This document shows, one piece after another, positions 44,991-58,300 of a stretch of 64,000 nucleotides of DNA (the stretch's first letter is position 1; every line of letters begins with the position of its first letter). The position numbers and the translations under genes were made by a program. Under the pieces are notes generated by a model that worked only from the letters and a program-made list of their open reading frames with translations, was not told where the DNA came from and searched no databases. Origin of the DNA: Dermatemys mawii (Eukaryota > Chordata > Testudines > Dermatemydidae); NCBI GenBank assembly GCA_007922305.1, contig ML677387.1, positions 1,404,227-1,468,226 of the forward strand. The letters run 5' to 3'.

Positions 44991-46907
44991 TCCTTTTGGT
45001 GATTTGAACCTTAAAATGTATTCAGTTGGTCTGTTTGCACTACTAACGTGTGGGTGTGTGGAAGGGGTTGGTTTTTCAGAGTCCTGAATATATAGGACAG
45101 TCAAAATTTGCTTTCTTAGGCAGATGCAGAGTTTCTTTCCCCCTCACTGTTCTTTCAGCTCTAACAAGTTCTCTATGCAAATCACAGTGTGGGGGAGGTG
45201 GGGTTGGGGGAGAAGAGGGAGATGGTGTCCTGCCAAGTCTTGGCTTTGGTGAGGGATCAGCAAAACAGGTCCTCATGTATTTCTTTGGCTAGTGGCCATT
45301 TACCCCCATATGAGCACTTCCTCCCTTAATCTCAGGGGTGGCTGGCATGCACTGGTGCCTTTCCATTGTCTTGCTTGGAGAGGATTAAAATAAATCAAGA
45401 TAGTCTCTGGCCTGGAATGGTAAAGGACAGAGCGAGGTTCTTCCCGTGCTCTGCACCACCAGCTCTTGTCCACGGGAACTACAGATCTGTCAGCGTCTGA
45501 CTCCACCGTATTCATGACTCCGATTCCGCTTTAAAATAAGGAACCCCACCCCCTGTCCTGATTTTTCACATTTGCTGTGTGGTCACCCTCCTTGGGAGAA
45601 GGTTACTGGATGGAAGGGTTAAGTGCTGTAAGCTGCACACTCCAGCCTGGCTTTTTCCAAGTCTGTGTCTGCTGTAAGCGTTACTGTTTCCCCCCAGACA
45701 TTAGAATTGTTTGCTCTTTATTTCAGCAAATGCAGGTTCCTGGCCGGAGTGCAGTCCGGGTCGAGGAGGGATGCAGGCCGAGGGTGGGGGTGGGATTAGT
45801 TCTGTCCCAGCACTTTGAGGCGCTTCCTTAGTTTGCAGTGAGGTTGAGGCTTTATTTATCTTGAGACTCAAGTGAAAAATATGCAGTTCCCCCTAAGGCC
45901 ATGCGTATTTTCAAGCTGGGTTACATGCTTACTTCCAGTGTTTGGTAAGTGATTATCCAGTCACCTGTTTGCCTTGTGGAGGGAGGGTGAACTTTGTACC
46001 TGGTACTCAACCATGCCCCTGCCTCATTGTTCTCTTGGGGATGGGAGACTCCATCCCCATCACAGCCCTTTGGTCCATCTCCTGTTGCGAGGTCTCCCCT
46101 TTGCAGGTGGAGATGGGAGGGGAGTCACTGCGGCGGCGCTGGCCCCTGATCCTCAGCTGGGTGTAGGGGCCACCATTAGGTGAATTAAGATAATGCCCAG
46201 AGCCCTTTATGCCACTGCTGGTTCCTGCGGGCCTGTGGAGGGCAATTCTGGAGCCAGGACTCTGGCCAAAGGTAGCTGCCATGGCTGTGCTCAGCACTGA
46301 GCTGCCGGCCAGTCAGAGTCTTTGAGAGAAGCTTCTGGTCTGATTCATGGCCACACTATGGCTCAGCACCCAGGAGCTCCCATGGTTCTGGCTGGGGAAG
46401 CAGGAGTCCCCGTTGCTTTGAAAGTGAGTGGCAGGGTGTAAAACATCGAGCCCCGGGGCTTTCCCCGTATGACCAGCGGCGGGTTGTGACCTGAACAGGG
46501 GACAGTCTCCATTGAAGCTGCAGTGAGAGCAGAACCCACCCACGCCATCCCACCAGCCTTCCCTTTCTACTGCAGAGAGTTCCCTTTCCCAGCACGCTCG
46601 CCCCTCCCTCCTGGCTTGAATTCAGGTGCTGACACAATAGAGAATCCCACATATCAGATATTGAAATCTCCAGCAACCCATTATTACTCCATGTTCCCTA
46701 GGGTTGCCAGACATCTGGATTTTTTGCCAGAACACCCAGTCGAAAAGGGACCCTGGTGCTGACCAGGCCGCTAAAAGTACGGCAGGTGGGGCTGGCAAAC
46801 TCCGTACCTGGCTCCATGTGGCTCCAGGGAAGTGGCTGGCATGTCCCTCTGGCTCCTAGGTGTAGGGGTGGCCACAGGGGCTCCATGTGCTGCCCCGATA
46901 GGGTGAC

Positions 46908-46975
46908 CAGATGTCCTGATTTTATAGGGACAGTCCCGATATTTAGAGTTTTTTCTTATATAGGCAGCTCACAGG
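46908..46975 (+). repeat. Dispersed repeat fragment ('tgaccagatgtcc' family)
   Basis: Reads gatagggtgaccagatgtcctgattttatagggacagtcccgatattt, homologous in inverted orientation to 35145-35210 in this window. A related tract just before it, at 46700-46745 (agggttgccagacatctgg), may belong to the same composite repeat. Confidence 0.65.
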
Positions 46976-49900
46976 AGTTTGCTGACAGCTGATCTAGGAG
47001 CTGAGTTAAAAGTTGCATCCCTGTCAAGTCCTGAAGCAGCCTTGAGTTTTATCTGCTACATTAAATTTTGATCACTAGATTCCCTGACTGAAAAGTCCTG
47101 GAAACCAGCGTGTCTCTGGGGGACTGTGGGATATGGTGACTGTTAGCGTATGCATGGGTAAAATACCGCTTGATTCTCTTACGACCAATAGTAGACAGCT
47201 AGAGGGGCTGTGAGCAGAGTGCAGGCCTTGATTGGATTTCCTTTGACTCTTTCCTTTGGAGTCTTGGGCACATGCCTTCAGGGTGAGCAAACAGGAGTGA
47301 GTAAAGTCAGAATCCTCCATAGCCCTGAAACGTCCAGAAAAAATGCACGTTCGCTCTGGGTTTGTAGCCAAAGGTTGAAGTGCCTGTTGTGTGCTGAGCC
47401 CGCTCCCTTGAGATTTCCAGCTCAGCTGGGATGGTTCGAGGAGGTTAGATAAAACTCTGAGCAGCACTGTAGAAAACTAGACAGCTAGGTCTAAGCTGGG
47501 AACCTTTTGAAGTTTGCCCATCTGTTGTGTATATGTGAGCAAAGGGTGTGGGAGGAGATCGTGCCTTTGTGGGGCTTCCAAGCAGTGCGAGGATGTCTGA
47601 GCCGCGTTACCAGCGTGTGACCCCGAGTGGGGGTGTGTGTGTGGGTGTGCAATGTGTGTGATTCTGCCGGGGAGGGTGTGCCCAGGTCACTGAGTGCATG
47701 CTCAGTGTCTTATTCTGCCTGAGTGAGAGCATCCTGGTGTGGGAGGGCACATGGGTGCACACGCGATCTGGCTGCCATTTTAAGTAGAAGTGTGGGTGTA
47801 CTCGGGCCAGTTATAATTGTAGCCTCTGCAGCCAGGTCTCTAAGGGGCACTTAGGTCTGGTTTCTCTCTTAGCATTTCCATTTTTAGTCGTCGAAATCTT
47901 CCCCTGAAAAATAAACACTCTGCCGCGTGCCCCAGGAGGATAAGGGAGTAGAACTGTGGGGAGCAATAGGTTCTGCCCTGGTTGCGTTCCAGCCCTTGGG
48001 AATGAACCATTTTCTGTTCAGATTTATAGAAAACCATGCAAACACCGAGAAGAGTCATCTTTGTACAGGTACAAATGCTCTCCCAGCTTCCTCACCTCAT
48101 GTGTCCAGAACAGACATGGGGGATGTGAGGGGTGGGGCAAGGCAAAAGAGCCGTTCAGACACGGAGGGACGTGTCAATAGAATATAGACACTTTTGGAGC
48201 AAAGCTCTGTTCCTGCTGGTGATGGGCCTGGTGACTCAGGACAAGCCCTTCCAATAGGGCGAGATTTAGCTTTAAAAGGAAAGTGCCGGGCCCGCAAGTC
48301 CCAGTCTTGCCCCTCCTTGTAAACTCCTTGGCTCTGGCTGCGTAATTGCTTTTCAGTGCTGATTTTGATTGCACTAGATGGGATGTTTGGCTAAGCGCCA
48401 GTGGAAGAGGTTCCTCTCCTTCTGTCTCCCTCTTTGCCTGCCTCAGCTCTACTGAGGGAAGCACTGCTTCTTTCCAGCACTTTTCGACTCAGTAGAAAGG
48501 CGCGTCAGTGAGGCACTGCCTTTCCCATTCTCTGAGTCACGTTTTTACTTTTTCTCTGTCACTTTTTCCAGCATCGGCCAGGGGATGGATCACTGCGAGT
48601 GACTGATTCTTGTGATTCTCCATGGAAGTATTTGGCCCTGGTTAGCTGACCAGAAAGCTCCCCTTGACTCAGCTGAAATGAGCCATCTCTGAGGTGTGTT
48701 AGGGGAAGAATTTTGTGGGGCTTTGTGCCAGCACTGACTCACTTTGCGTGAGCTGCTGCTTCAAGCTGTGCTACCTTCTCCCTGCGCGGGCACTGGCAAA
48801 GCACTGTGCTCAGAAGAGGCCTTCGCAAGGACATTCCACATTAGGCCATGTTCCGGGCAGCATGTGCACTCGATAAACAAAACCACTTGGAGACGGAAAA
48901 TAATTTCCAGAAATGCCAAAGACTTCGTTTTCCACAAAGAATTCCCTCCCTCTCCCAACCCCGGGTAAATTGTTAACATTCAATAAACTATTTTAAGACT
49001 TGCTGCCTGGCGCCGGGGCATGCCAGTGCGCAGAGATAAAGCTGGTGTTTGTCTGTTGGTTGCCGGTGTTTGCCGTCCAAGTGCCTGTATCAGTACACTG
49101 CCCCCAAACCCTAGCTGCTTTGCAAAGCAGGTTTTGGTGGCACAAAAGCAGAGAGCCCGAGGCTAAAGAATCTTTTTAAAGTTCAGCTAGGGAAACAACA
49201 GGTTAGTTTCCACTGCCTTGTGGCTCTTCAGAAGAGCATCGGTATCATCATCACGAGAATAACACAGAGTTCTCCATCGACAGCACATCCCAGCCGCATA
49301 TCTCAAGTCACTTTGCAGTCATTAATGAAGTCTCACGTTCCCATAAACCTCCCTGGTAGGTAAGATACAGAGAGACGACTTGACCCACTGCTGAATGGCA
49401 GCCACATCTGGGGCCAGAACACAGCCGCTGTTTAACCGAGCACAGTAGAACGACCTGTCGTTTTAGGACAGGAAGTGAAGAATCTTACAGCCAATAAAAG
49501 GCAGGGGTGTGTTTCTGGAGGCAGAATGTAATTAGCTGGGTAGGTCTCTGACATGCTGGGTCTGTCACAGTGTCCCCGGGACCATTCATGACTGAGCGGT
49601 GAGGGGACCGTGTCTTTTATGTCATTGCAAAGCCAAGGGTGGCGCTTAGAAGCCAGGGCTTAGCCCTCTGTTTTAACCCCATTGTGGAGAGTGTTGGCCA
49701 GGGATGGCTGAGTGGGTCTGGGCTTTGGAGACGAGGATGGGGCCCAGTCATGGGTCTCTGAGTTGCCTGCAGGAAGACTTGGCACTAAGGGGAGGGTTGA
49801 ATAAACGGCATGGTAATGGGCCAGGAACCTGAGTGCTGGTACCCCGCAGGCTTAACCTGGGGTGGTGCATCCCATGGAGACTACAGGTCCCAGAATGCAC

Positions 49901-51508
49901 TGCAGCAGCTTTACCTAGGCAAATTTCCACTTCCCCTGGTGTCTCCAGTTTTGGCCCCAATTGTTGGTTTCAGTCTGGTGGGTATGTGTGTGTGTTTCAT
50001 TTTTAGAATCAAAATGAGGTTTTTAGCCCTTATCTGTAGACTGTCCTGCCCGTCTCTGTGCTGTAGAGTGAGAGATTCAGAGATCTTCTGCACATGGTAA
50101 CCTTTGTTAGGAGCAAAAATGCTACTGGTGCAAATTAACCCTCTGGGTCCAGAAGTCTGGGTTTTCCAGTTCCAGTGAGCTGGAGACTAAACCATGGAAG
50201 TTAGAGCCTGAAGCTCTTTGCTTCTTCACAACAAGCATGTCCCTCAGTGGAGATCAAATGCCATTTATTGGGAGAGTGCAGTTCGGTGCGAGGTGGATTG
50301 GAAGGGCCTTGCTGGGTCCTACTGCAAAACCTGTGTTCACACAGCTGTTTGCAGCAGAATCTCTTTCTCTGAATAGATGTGGGGATGCAAAGTTTGTTTG
50401 GTTTTGGCTAATGGGAAGCTTTGGATAAGAGATGTTGAGATACATTTGGTTCTGTTAGTGTGTTTGCATCCCTCTCCTCCCCACCACCTTGTTATGTCCT
50501 GATTAGAGCTGGAGACTGTGGAAGGACAGAATTCTGTTTTTCTCCAAGCCCTGCTCCAGCACACATGCAGTTGCATGGGAATATCTGCTTTCATTGCGTT
50601 ACTGCTGGGTGATGCTCTCGGGATGCTGCTGGGGTTGCTTGTCTTGCACCCCAGGGTGGGTGCAGATATATTTGGGCAATTTTCTGAAGCTCCTGAATTA
50701 CTTTGAGATGAGAGATGCTATAGAAGCAAAAGATCTTGTGAGACTGTGACAGAGGCAGGTCTTTTAAAACTTGTGTGCTTCAAAATAAGGAATGAAAAAT
50801 GAAAAACCAAAACTTTTCAGTTGGCAAATGCTGAAATGGGACATTTTGACAGGCTTTTCAGACCTCTCGCCAATGGTTGTTTGTCCAGACCCACCCTTTC
50901 CGCAGACAGTTTTAGTTTTGGCGAACTGTCATTTTTTGTTGAAAAATTCCTGATCAACTCTGGTGTGGAGCTTTATTGCAGTCTCCGGGGGAAATGCACT
51001 TCTGAGAACTGGGTGGCTGCTTTGAGGTGCTGAAACGTGACTTTGGGTGCTTCGCTTTTGACACCCAAATTTGGAAGTGCAGCCAGCCCCTAGGTTCCCA
51101 GTGGAGTGCAGACTGGAACGTCACTGTTTGTAGATTAGCTGTGAAGGTCACACACGCAGAATGACTTTATTGCTGCGTGGTGGAGCTGTTCTCTTTTGTG
51201 GCATATGTCACCCACTGACGAAAAGAGCTGCAAACACTTGTATTTTAAATCAGAGAGAGGGCTCGACATAGCAGCGACGTATCCCCATAGATTTTAACAC
51301 AAACAGTTATTTTTAAAATCCACTTGGGGTGCTGTTTAAATTGAGCAAGGGTTTCCCATGATCTCTGCTTGTCGCGGCACATGGGCCTGCGTTCCTTCTG
51401 ACCTAACTCTTCTTGTTTCCTGGTTGGCAGTTGGAAGGTCCTGGAAGTTTGGAAGAGAAGATTGAGCAAGCCCCAGCTAGCAAGCCGGCCGTCTAGACTG
51501 GAGTCCCC

Positions 51509-51541
51509 ATGGAGTTCTGGAGCCCAGTTGCCAACCAGTAG
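51509..51541 (+). CDS. Upstream ORF in the FGFR1 leader, 10 codons
   Basis: ATG in a strong context (cccATGg, C at -3 but G at +4) encodes [10 protein letters not shown] and ends at TAG, 13 bases before the FGFR1 start codon and in another frame. The human FGFR1 leader, from memory, has a 10-codon uORF (MEMWSLVTNL) with the same 13-base gap. If right, length and spacing are conserved between mammals and sauropsids. A uORF this close to the main start would be expected to reduce translation of the receptor, with reinitiation unlikely over 13 bases and leaky scanning needed instead. Function is inferred, not shown. Confidence 0.6.
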   Translation: MEFWSPVANQ

Positions 51542-51554
51542 CAGTAGAACTGGG

Positions 51555-51645
51555 ATGTTTACCTGGAGGTGCCTCCTCTTTTGGGCTGTGCTGGTCACAG
51601 CCACGCTGTGCACTGCAAGACCAGCACCAACCCTGCCAGACCAAG
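51555..51645 (+). CDS. FGFR1: Fibroblast growth factor receptor 1, first coding segment
   Basis: Receptor tyrosine kinase for FGFs, placed in the plasma membrane by this signal peptide. The segment encodes 30 residues plus one base (phase 1). It starts [19 protein letters not shown], a short n-region with Arg followed by a hydrophobic core. Cleavage is expected after about residue 21, with the mature protein beginning near RPAPTLPDQ. The 91-base coding length and the split codon match the human exon as I know it. MFTWRC and PAPTLPDQ agree with chicken FGFR1 rather than human (MWSWKC, PSPTLPEQ), pointing to a sauropsid. The immunoglobulin, transmembrane and kinase exons lie beyond the window. 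The start codon is ATG at 51555 in context tgggATGt. Confidence 0.95.
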
Positions 51646-54600
51646 GTAAGACAAACTCTCATGTCTAGAGTCTTTCTGGCTAGAGTCAAGAGCTCCTGCT
51701 GCTAGGGAACAGAAATGTGACCGAAAGAGCCCTTTAAAGGGCAGGTCGCTGGGATAAGAGGCACGTCTGTTCTCAGCCCCCTTTCTTTGAGTTGCTGCTC
51801 TGGAATGGTTCTAAGATATTGGGTGTCTCTGACTTTCTTATGAAACAAGCACAGCCTGTTTTGAAGCCCTGCAGCAGGAACACGAGCAGTGAGTCTGTGG
51901 GCTGTGGCAGTGAACGGTTTGTGCTTGTGCTAAGGGAAGACAGGCTTACCTGAGCCGAGAATCTGCAAAAAGACCTCAGCAGCCGCCAGCTGGCGCTGGC
52001 TGGGAAGGAGGAAGTATTGCCAAAGGAACGTCGCCATTGGAAACACACAAAATAAGGGGACGTTTCTTAAAAGGGGGAAAAATTCAAAAGAAACATTTTG
52101 CCAAAAAGGCCATTTTTCATCTGGAAAAACAACATGTGCACTGAAAAATGTTGACCGGATTGTTTCAAAGCTGATAGGGGCTCCCCCTTGTCTGCCAGAG
52201 AGCGGATTGTTTCATGGCAATCATTTCCCTCGTTCTGACGAGCTGTAGTTGGAGGTCAGTGTGGTGGCTTCCCCCGTTATCTAACGAGACAGGTACTGGC
52301 CTTGCCGTGGCTAGTTGTTCTGAAGGATGCTGGGGAGTCCGCGTTGAACGTCAGGGGTCCTGGTCGTGGTGTTGGAATATCTCACAGTAATCATCTCACT
52401 GGTGTGTGATTGTGGCACCGCTGGAAGGGTGGGGATGGACGGGTTCAGCAGGGCCATGCACTAGCCGGCCCTCCCGTGAGAACTGCGTTAGAGCTCTGCT
52501 CTGGGTCCTGAGTGACACGAACGGTCTGGTCTCTACTGGCCATTAGTGTGCTGAAGAACGCTGGAGATGTTGGGGAAGTGGTGGACGTTGCCTGGCGCTT
52601 GTTCATGTGGCGTGTTGGCCAGGTTGGCTGAGGTCCTGGCTTTGGCAGAAGCCGCTGTTGCTCCTGGTGCTGCCAAGGGCCCAGCTTTGGTGGTGGTTCA
52701 GGGCTCCCAAGCTTTGCCAACACTCTCACTGGGCGAGAACAGAGCGAGCGCTTCCCACAACCTAAGTGGCATTTTCCTGGGGCTCGAGACCAGCTACCCC
52801 AAACTAGAGCTTCCCACGTGTCTCTACTCACCATTTGTTACTATAGGGCATGGAACTGGTTTGGCTAACTGGCAATTCCGCTGTTGCCAGTCACAGCCGC
52901 TCCCCTGCGCTTTGCCAGGAGCTGTGAATGAGACCCTTGGGAACCTGCCTCACCCCGGGTAGGCTGGAGGCTTTTGTTTCCCTTCTACCCCTGTAATTTT
53001 CAGTAACCCGGTGGCACATTGAGGTGTAGTGGCCATGCACTAATAGGCCTGGACCAATGCCAGCCTGGGTGCGGCAGGCAGCCCCCAAACTTCACGTAAC
53101 GCTATAACATTTCAAAGCCTGGGATTTCCCCATGGCGAGGCAGAAAATAAACAGACCCGTCACCAACGCGCAGGCTTTCTGGCTTCCGGCTTCTTGGCGT
53201 GAACGACACAAAAATGTTCTGTGGGGCTCATCATTCCCCCTCCTCAGCCGTCGTCTTCCTCCCCCCGAAATCCCAAGCTATTGTGTGCTTGGCATCCATG
53301 TCATGTGCCTACCATGGCAGCTGATTGTTCCACACACGCCCCAGGAGAAAGAGCAGAACTCCCAGTGCTGATGTCTCAGTGTTTGGGGGGTTTGTCTGTC
53401 TGTGGCGGATGGCTGGGAGCGGGGAAACGAGGCTTCCTTAGATGGTGGCCGCTGTTTGCGGGAGAGTATCCAGCCCTCCTGCTTCCTGGGGGAACACAGC
53501 AATGCTGGGATGTGTCAGGACGACATGAAGTGTATGGTACTCGCAAGTGAGCTGTGTTGGTGAATAAGGCTGGGATTTTCTCACTGAATTTCAATGGGAT
53601 TTGGGTGCCTAACCCCCTTTGGCTGCTTTGCAAATCCCAGCCTACACATGAACAGCCATGGTGCACTGGCTAGCCTACTGATTTTGGCAGCAGTGTGTCC
53701 CAGTGATGGGAATGCTACCGAGAGAGATACTGACAGCAGTCCTGCTGGTAACGGCCTCACCTTTCTGTACAGGGTGATGCAAGCCGGATGCACTTCCAGA
53801 CAGTAGTAACCGGCTCTGGAGCCAGAGGTCACCATTGCCCAGAGGTGCCACGAAACATGGCAAACTTTGGGCTCTCCTCTGGGTATTTTAACTTCCTTTG
53901 CTGCTTATTTTCCCTTCTCCAGTGTGCAGTTGTCTTGAATAAACAGGGTTCTGCTTAGAAAGCCACCCGTCCCCGGCGACGTGCCCTGGAGTGCTTTGGA
54001 ATATGATTGAAATTCCCCCAGGCGAGTGAGGGTTGGCGCAGGACTGGCTTTGCGCCTGACTCCATGGGGCTGGGAGTCCATGATGGTACCTGGGATGGAG
54101 CTTGCTGGGTTTGGAGCGACTGGGCTGTGCTGGGAATCAGGCTGGCTGTTGCATGATGAGGGTACGGCAGATTCCAGGGAAGACTCCCCTTCCCCTTTCC
54201 CTGCCCCCGCCTGCTCCACTGTCTTCCGCTGGTCTCAAGCTGCAGTTTAGTCCGAGCAAGGGGCACTGAGCACCGAGCTGTAGCCTTTCCCGGCACCCCC
54301 TGCACGGCTACATTGACATGGCCATGGTGAGGAACCCTACTGGGGGCAGCGTCTGTCCTTTGGCACCTCTAGGAGGCTGTCCACAGAGAAAACCGTTCTC
54401 TGTCCAGGTTGAGAAGTGGTTGTACCTAGCCTGGGCCTGCTCCCAGCACAGAGCCCTGCCTAGCGCCCAGCAGAGCTGCGGCTGTGGAATGCTTTGGATC
54501 CAGTGGGGTCTCACGGCCATTGTCTCGTGTGAGGCCGCGGCGGCAGCCATCTGGTTCCCAGTTAACAGGCCGGGAAGGAGAATGAGGGTCCCGATCATTT

Positions 54601-55288
54601 CCCCCTCGTTTTAGTCTGGGTTTTTGAAGCAGCTGCCCAGGCTGTGGGCACTGGTGGGTGGAGCTGGCTGGGCCTGCTGCAGGAGGAGGCACTTCCACTC
54701 CCTTTTCCTTCCTGTGCTCACGGGCCACGTGCCGAGTTGCCAGCCCCACAGCCACTGTCTTCTCACCCTGCAGGGAGCAGCCAGGCAGGTCAGGCCGTGC
54801 CAGGCCATTGGCAAAGGGCGAGTGTTAATAGTGAGCGAGTGGGCGACAGGCAGGCAGCTGAATTGTTTTGCTGGGCCTGGTGGGTGCCCCTGGGGAGCAG
54901 CAAGTGACGGCGTGACTCCTCTTCATTGCAAAGGCAGCAGCTTTTCTGGACTCCGGTTTTTATGTTGCTGGGGTTTCAGTTTACATCTCCCTTCTCAGAG
55001 GTGTAATGATCCCCAGGGCTCGTGCTGGGAGAGCAGCTCCTGCCTGGGCAGGAGAGGAAGGTTTTTAAGTCTCCCACCCCCCCTGCTCGTTGAGTCTGGT
55101 GAAATTCTGCCTTTGACAGGGTTCCCGCCAGTTATTGAAAAATCTGCTGCAAATCAAATCTTAATGAGCACTTGCTGCCTGTTAGAGTTCCCTAGATCTG
55201 GAGGGGGTAAGACATGTAGTTAAAGGGGAAAGTCCAGGTATTTCCGTGAGCAGACTAAGTCTCCGTCACAAAGCCAGGCTTTGTCTTC

Positions 55289-55342
55289 AGGTTAAATGAA
55301 AACTTGCGGAAACTCAGGTTAAATGAAAACCTGCGGAAACTC
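55289..55342. repeat. 27-bp tandem duplication
   Basis: The unit beginning aggttaaatgaaaac and ending gcggaaactc occurs twice without a gap (55289-55315 and 55316-55342), differing at one base (t/c). A recent local duplication in the intron. Confidence 0.95.
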
Positions 55343-58300
55343 ACAGCAGTTTATTTTCCCCCAGTGTGCTGGTGTCCTCATCCCCATTGACACTCCCGGT
55401 CTGAGGTATGTCTAATCCCTGTGTCCAGTGTGTGCTTACAGCTCCTTCCTCCCTCTCAGGGGCTTTGTACTGTGCCTGTCACCGGGGTATCAAGCATGGT
55501 CCAATTCAGAAGCACAGACCCAGGAACAGGATCCAGATCTCCAGAGTCCCAGTCCAGGGCCTGATCCTCCTGCCCATCTGTCCTCTCTTGAGCAGGCCCA
55601 CAGGGGCTGGAGGTCCATTCGTTTGCTTTTCCCCGGGGATATTTTGGGGTGGTTTTCCCCTTAGTATTTTAATCCTCTTTCCCTCTCCGACTCCTTCCTC
55701 CCTCTTGGGCTTTGCGCTTTCCTTAGGGCGGAGATTCTGCGAGTAACATGTGAGCAGAGCTTTGCAAGGAATCTGCTGCCCTGTCCCCTCGCCCCCCAAG
55801 GCCCTGTGCATTGCCCCGCATGCCGGCCCATTGAGAGGAATTCAGCCATGGGTCTCCGCTCCCCCATCAGCGCTGGGTATCTGGGCCACCCGTTGTGCAA
55901 AGTGCTGGGTGCTGCTGGCTCACGGCAGCGTTACCTCTCGGTGTCCAGCTGGCTGGTCACTTCAAATCCCTTCCGGGGTTCAGAGCAGCTGGACCAATGC
56001 TGTGGGCTTTGCAGGGCGTCGTGTCCACCACTAGAACTGGGGCAGCACTGTCTTTGTCTCCCTCTCCCCTGGGTAGGAAGGAGGGAAGGCTGCAGACACT
56101 AGCCCAGCGAGCTAAAAAGCTAAGCTGCCCCAGCTCCCCCAGCAAGGGGTCTCTTGACGGGAGGGTGGGGGAGAGGAAGCCAATCTTCCAATCTCCCATT
56201 GTCTGTCTCTTCCCTGGAAAGCTGCCCGAGCTCTTTCACTCTTCCCCGCGCCCTGCCAGGGGGTGTTTTTGGTGGGGGGACAGGATCATCCTCACACCCC
56301 CGGCTCACAACGCAGAGGCGCTGGATAATCTCCGCTGGGATGAAGGCAGATGAAGCCCTGGCTGTGCGTGGTGGTGTCTCCACAGATACATTGCCTGTAA
56401 TCTCTGGTCCTTAGCTCTGCAGTTCCAGCTCCAGGGACGAGTGAGCCGGAGCGGCAGGATGACAGGGGTATCAGGGCTTAGGTGAGGGATGGCTCTGGGG
56501 CAAGCCAGCACCCATGGGAACCGCAGTCACCTGTTTGTCTGCAGCATGATGGGTCAGCTCCACAACGCGCGCCATGGGAACCGGAACCAATACCAGCAAG
56601 CCCCCTCCCCACCGAAGCTGTGGTATCGCATGTTCTGGGATGGTGCCTGTGGCGTTTGTCGGCCCCCCTCTGCCTGGGGTTTTGGCTGTCCGAGTTGTCC
56701 TCCCCCCGCCTTTCATTCCCATTAGTTCCACTCCCACCCTGCCAGCCAGAGCCCCAAAGTCAACAGGCTGGGAGGAATGTCACAGGTCAGTGGATGTTCC
56801 CAGAGGGAGTGGCTGGCACTGACCAGCAGGAGTCAAGTGAGACTCCTGCAGGGTGGCTTGTGGGCCTGGCCAGGGCTGGCTCCCTTCAGGGGCTGGCGAG
56901 TTGCACCGGAGCCGTTGGGGATGTTTCTATTGGGGTGGAATTGCCCTAGAACCCAGCAGGAGCTTCTTCGCATGACTGTGAGACCTAGGTCCCGCGCTCC
57001 TCTCTCGCACTGGTGGAAATCGCAGAGAACCCCAGGGACTTTCTGGAGTTGCCCTAGATATGCCCTGGGGCAGAGGAAAGTGACTCCCAGCTCTAGCTCT
57101 CCAGGATGCTCTTTCTAACTGTGGTGGCTAGTTTGGCTCCCCTTAACCCCAAGGTCTGGGTGGGGAGGTGTCTCTGAGCCCAGCCAGAAACGTCAGGAGG
57201 CCAGTCACAGCAGGACGTAGCGAGTGATGGTTGGTGTCTGGTGCTGTGATTAATTGCTGAGCGCCGGGGGAAGATGAGTGGCGGGAGCTATTATCGTGCA
57301 GTGCACGGCCAGAGGTCAGATGTCATCTTGAGCAGCTGGGGCACTGTTTTTACAAGGCGCAGTTCCCCCGAGGGAGGCAGAGGGATCAGGTTTATTCTAG
57401 CAGCTCCTCACTGGAGTCTTACAAACAACAGGAAAAGTTCCTCTGCCTGCGGCAAAGCCGCCTGCGTTTGGACTGATGGCAGTGGACCCCTCAGAGGGAC
57501 TGGGGTACTGCAGCCACCCGTTCCATAGGCTGCACAGGGACGGGGGAACACGTCAGTGCACTGGAAATGAACTGGAGAGGATTTATTGGGAAGGGACACC
57601 CCCAGCTATCTCAGCAGCTACCCTCATCCCAGAGAACGTCTGCTCCCTCCAGGGCACACAGGTCACCGTGTTCGCCGCTGGGGGTCCAACTGTGTCTCCC
57701 CTCCCATTTTAATGGGGGGACAACTGGCATATTACGGGATTTGCCTGAAATCCAGTTAGTAGCTGGGCTGCGTCTAACCCCTCTGCTCACCACCTTGAAA
57801 CAGGTCGAGAAATACAAGGATAATGAGGACCCAGGAGACAGACCTGGGGAAAAGCTTTCACCTGCTTCTCTTTCCTCCAAATGTTTGCAGTGAGCAGAGT
57901 TCCCCTTCCCCAGCTCCTGTCCTGGACTCTCCCCTCCCTTCCTGCAGCCTGGACCCCACCTTCTCTTCCCGGCTGCCAGTCCAGCACTTCACTGAGAAGG
58001 AAGGAATGGGGAGTCCTGATAAAAGATGAAGGGTCCTGCTCTCTTAGCTGGAGCGCAGAGCCATGCTGTCGAGGATGCTGTCTTTTGGAGCCTCGCCCCA
58101 ATGCAGCCTGGCTGGGCCAGAGCTAGCGAGAGGGGAAGCCTGGGCAAGCTAGTTAATGGTCTTAGTACAGGTGCCTCTCCTGTGTCCCAAGGAACGGAGA
58201 CTATAAACCATATGCTGTGTTGGGCTGGAGGGTTTCCAGGGAGTTCACTCAGCTTCGCCTCCCAGACTCCTAGTGCTTTGCAACCGGGAGCCCGCCCGTG

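Larger units (their letters stand above)
41249..51430 (+). other. FGFR1 intron 1
   Basis: From the GTGAGT donor to a polypyrimidine-rich acceptor (tcttcttgtttcctggttggCAG). The first kilobase belongs to the CpG island. It contains simple repeats at 42300-42330 (gt)n-g run and 47628-47660, dispersed-repeat fragments at 43735-43880, 44225-44320, 44640-44990, 45548-45596 and 46908-46975, and an otherwise unremarkable sequence. No coding exon or RNA gene recognised. Confidence 0.75.
51431..51645 (+). other. FGFR1 exon 2 (5' UTR end and first coding bases)
   Basis: The acceptor ...tttcctggttggCAG precedes 51431 and the donor AAG|GTAAGA follows 51645. The 5' UTR part holds a short uORF. A second AG at 51446-51447 (ctggaag|tttgg) could serve as an alternative acceptor; the human exon begins TTTG as I recall it, which would fit that site. 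The 124 bases before the ATG contain no in-frame ATG, so the start codon at 51555 is well defined. Confidence 0.88.

Noticed and set aside
49270..49440. Possible MIR-like fragment (ctttgcagtcattaatgaagtctcac...ggtaggtaagatacagagag)
   Set aside because: Some words fit a SINE 3' part, but the core match is too weak to call.
51462..51554. In-frame upstream extension of FGFR1 starting at a TTG
   Set aside because: Not an ATG, and the conserved signal peptide begins at the ATG at 51555. The upstream sequence is leader.
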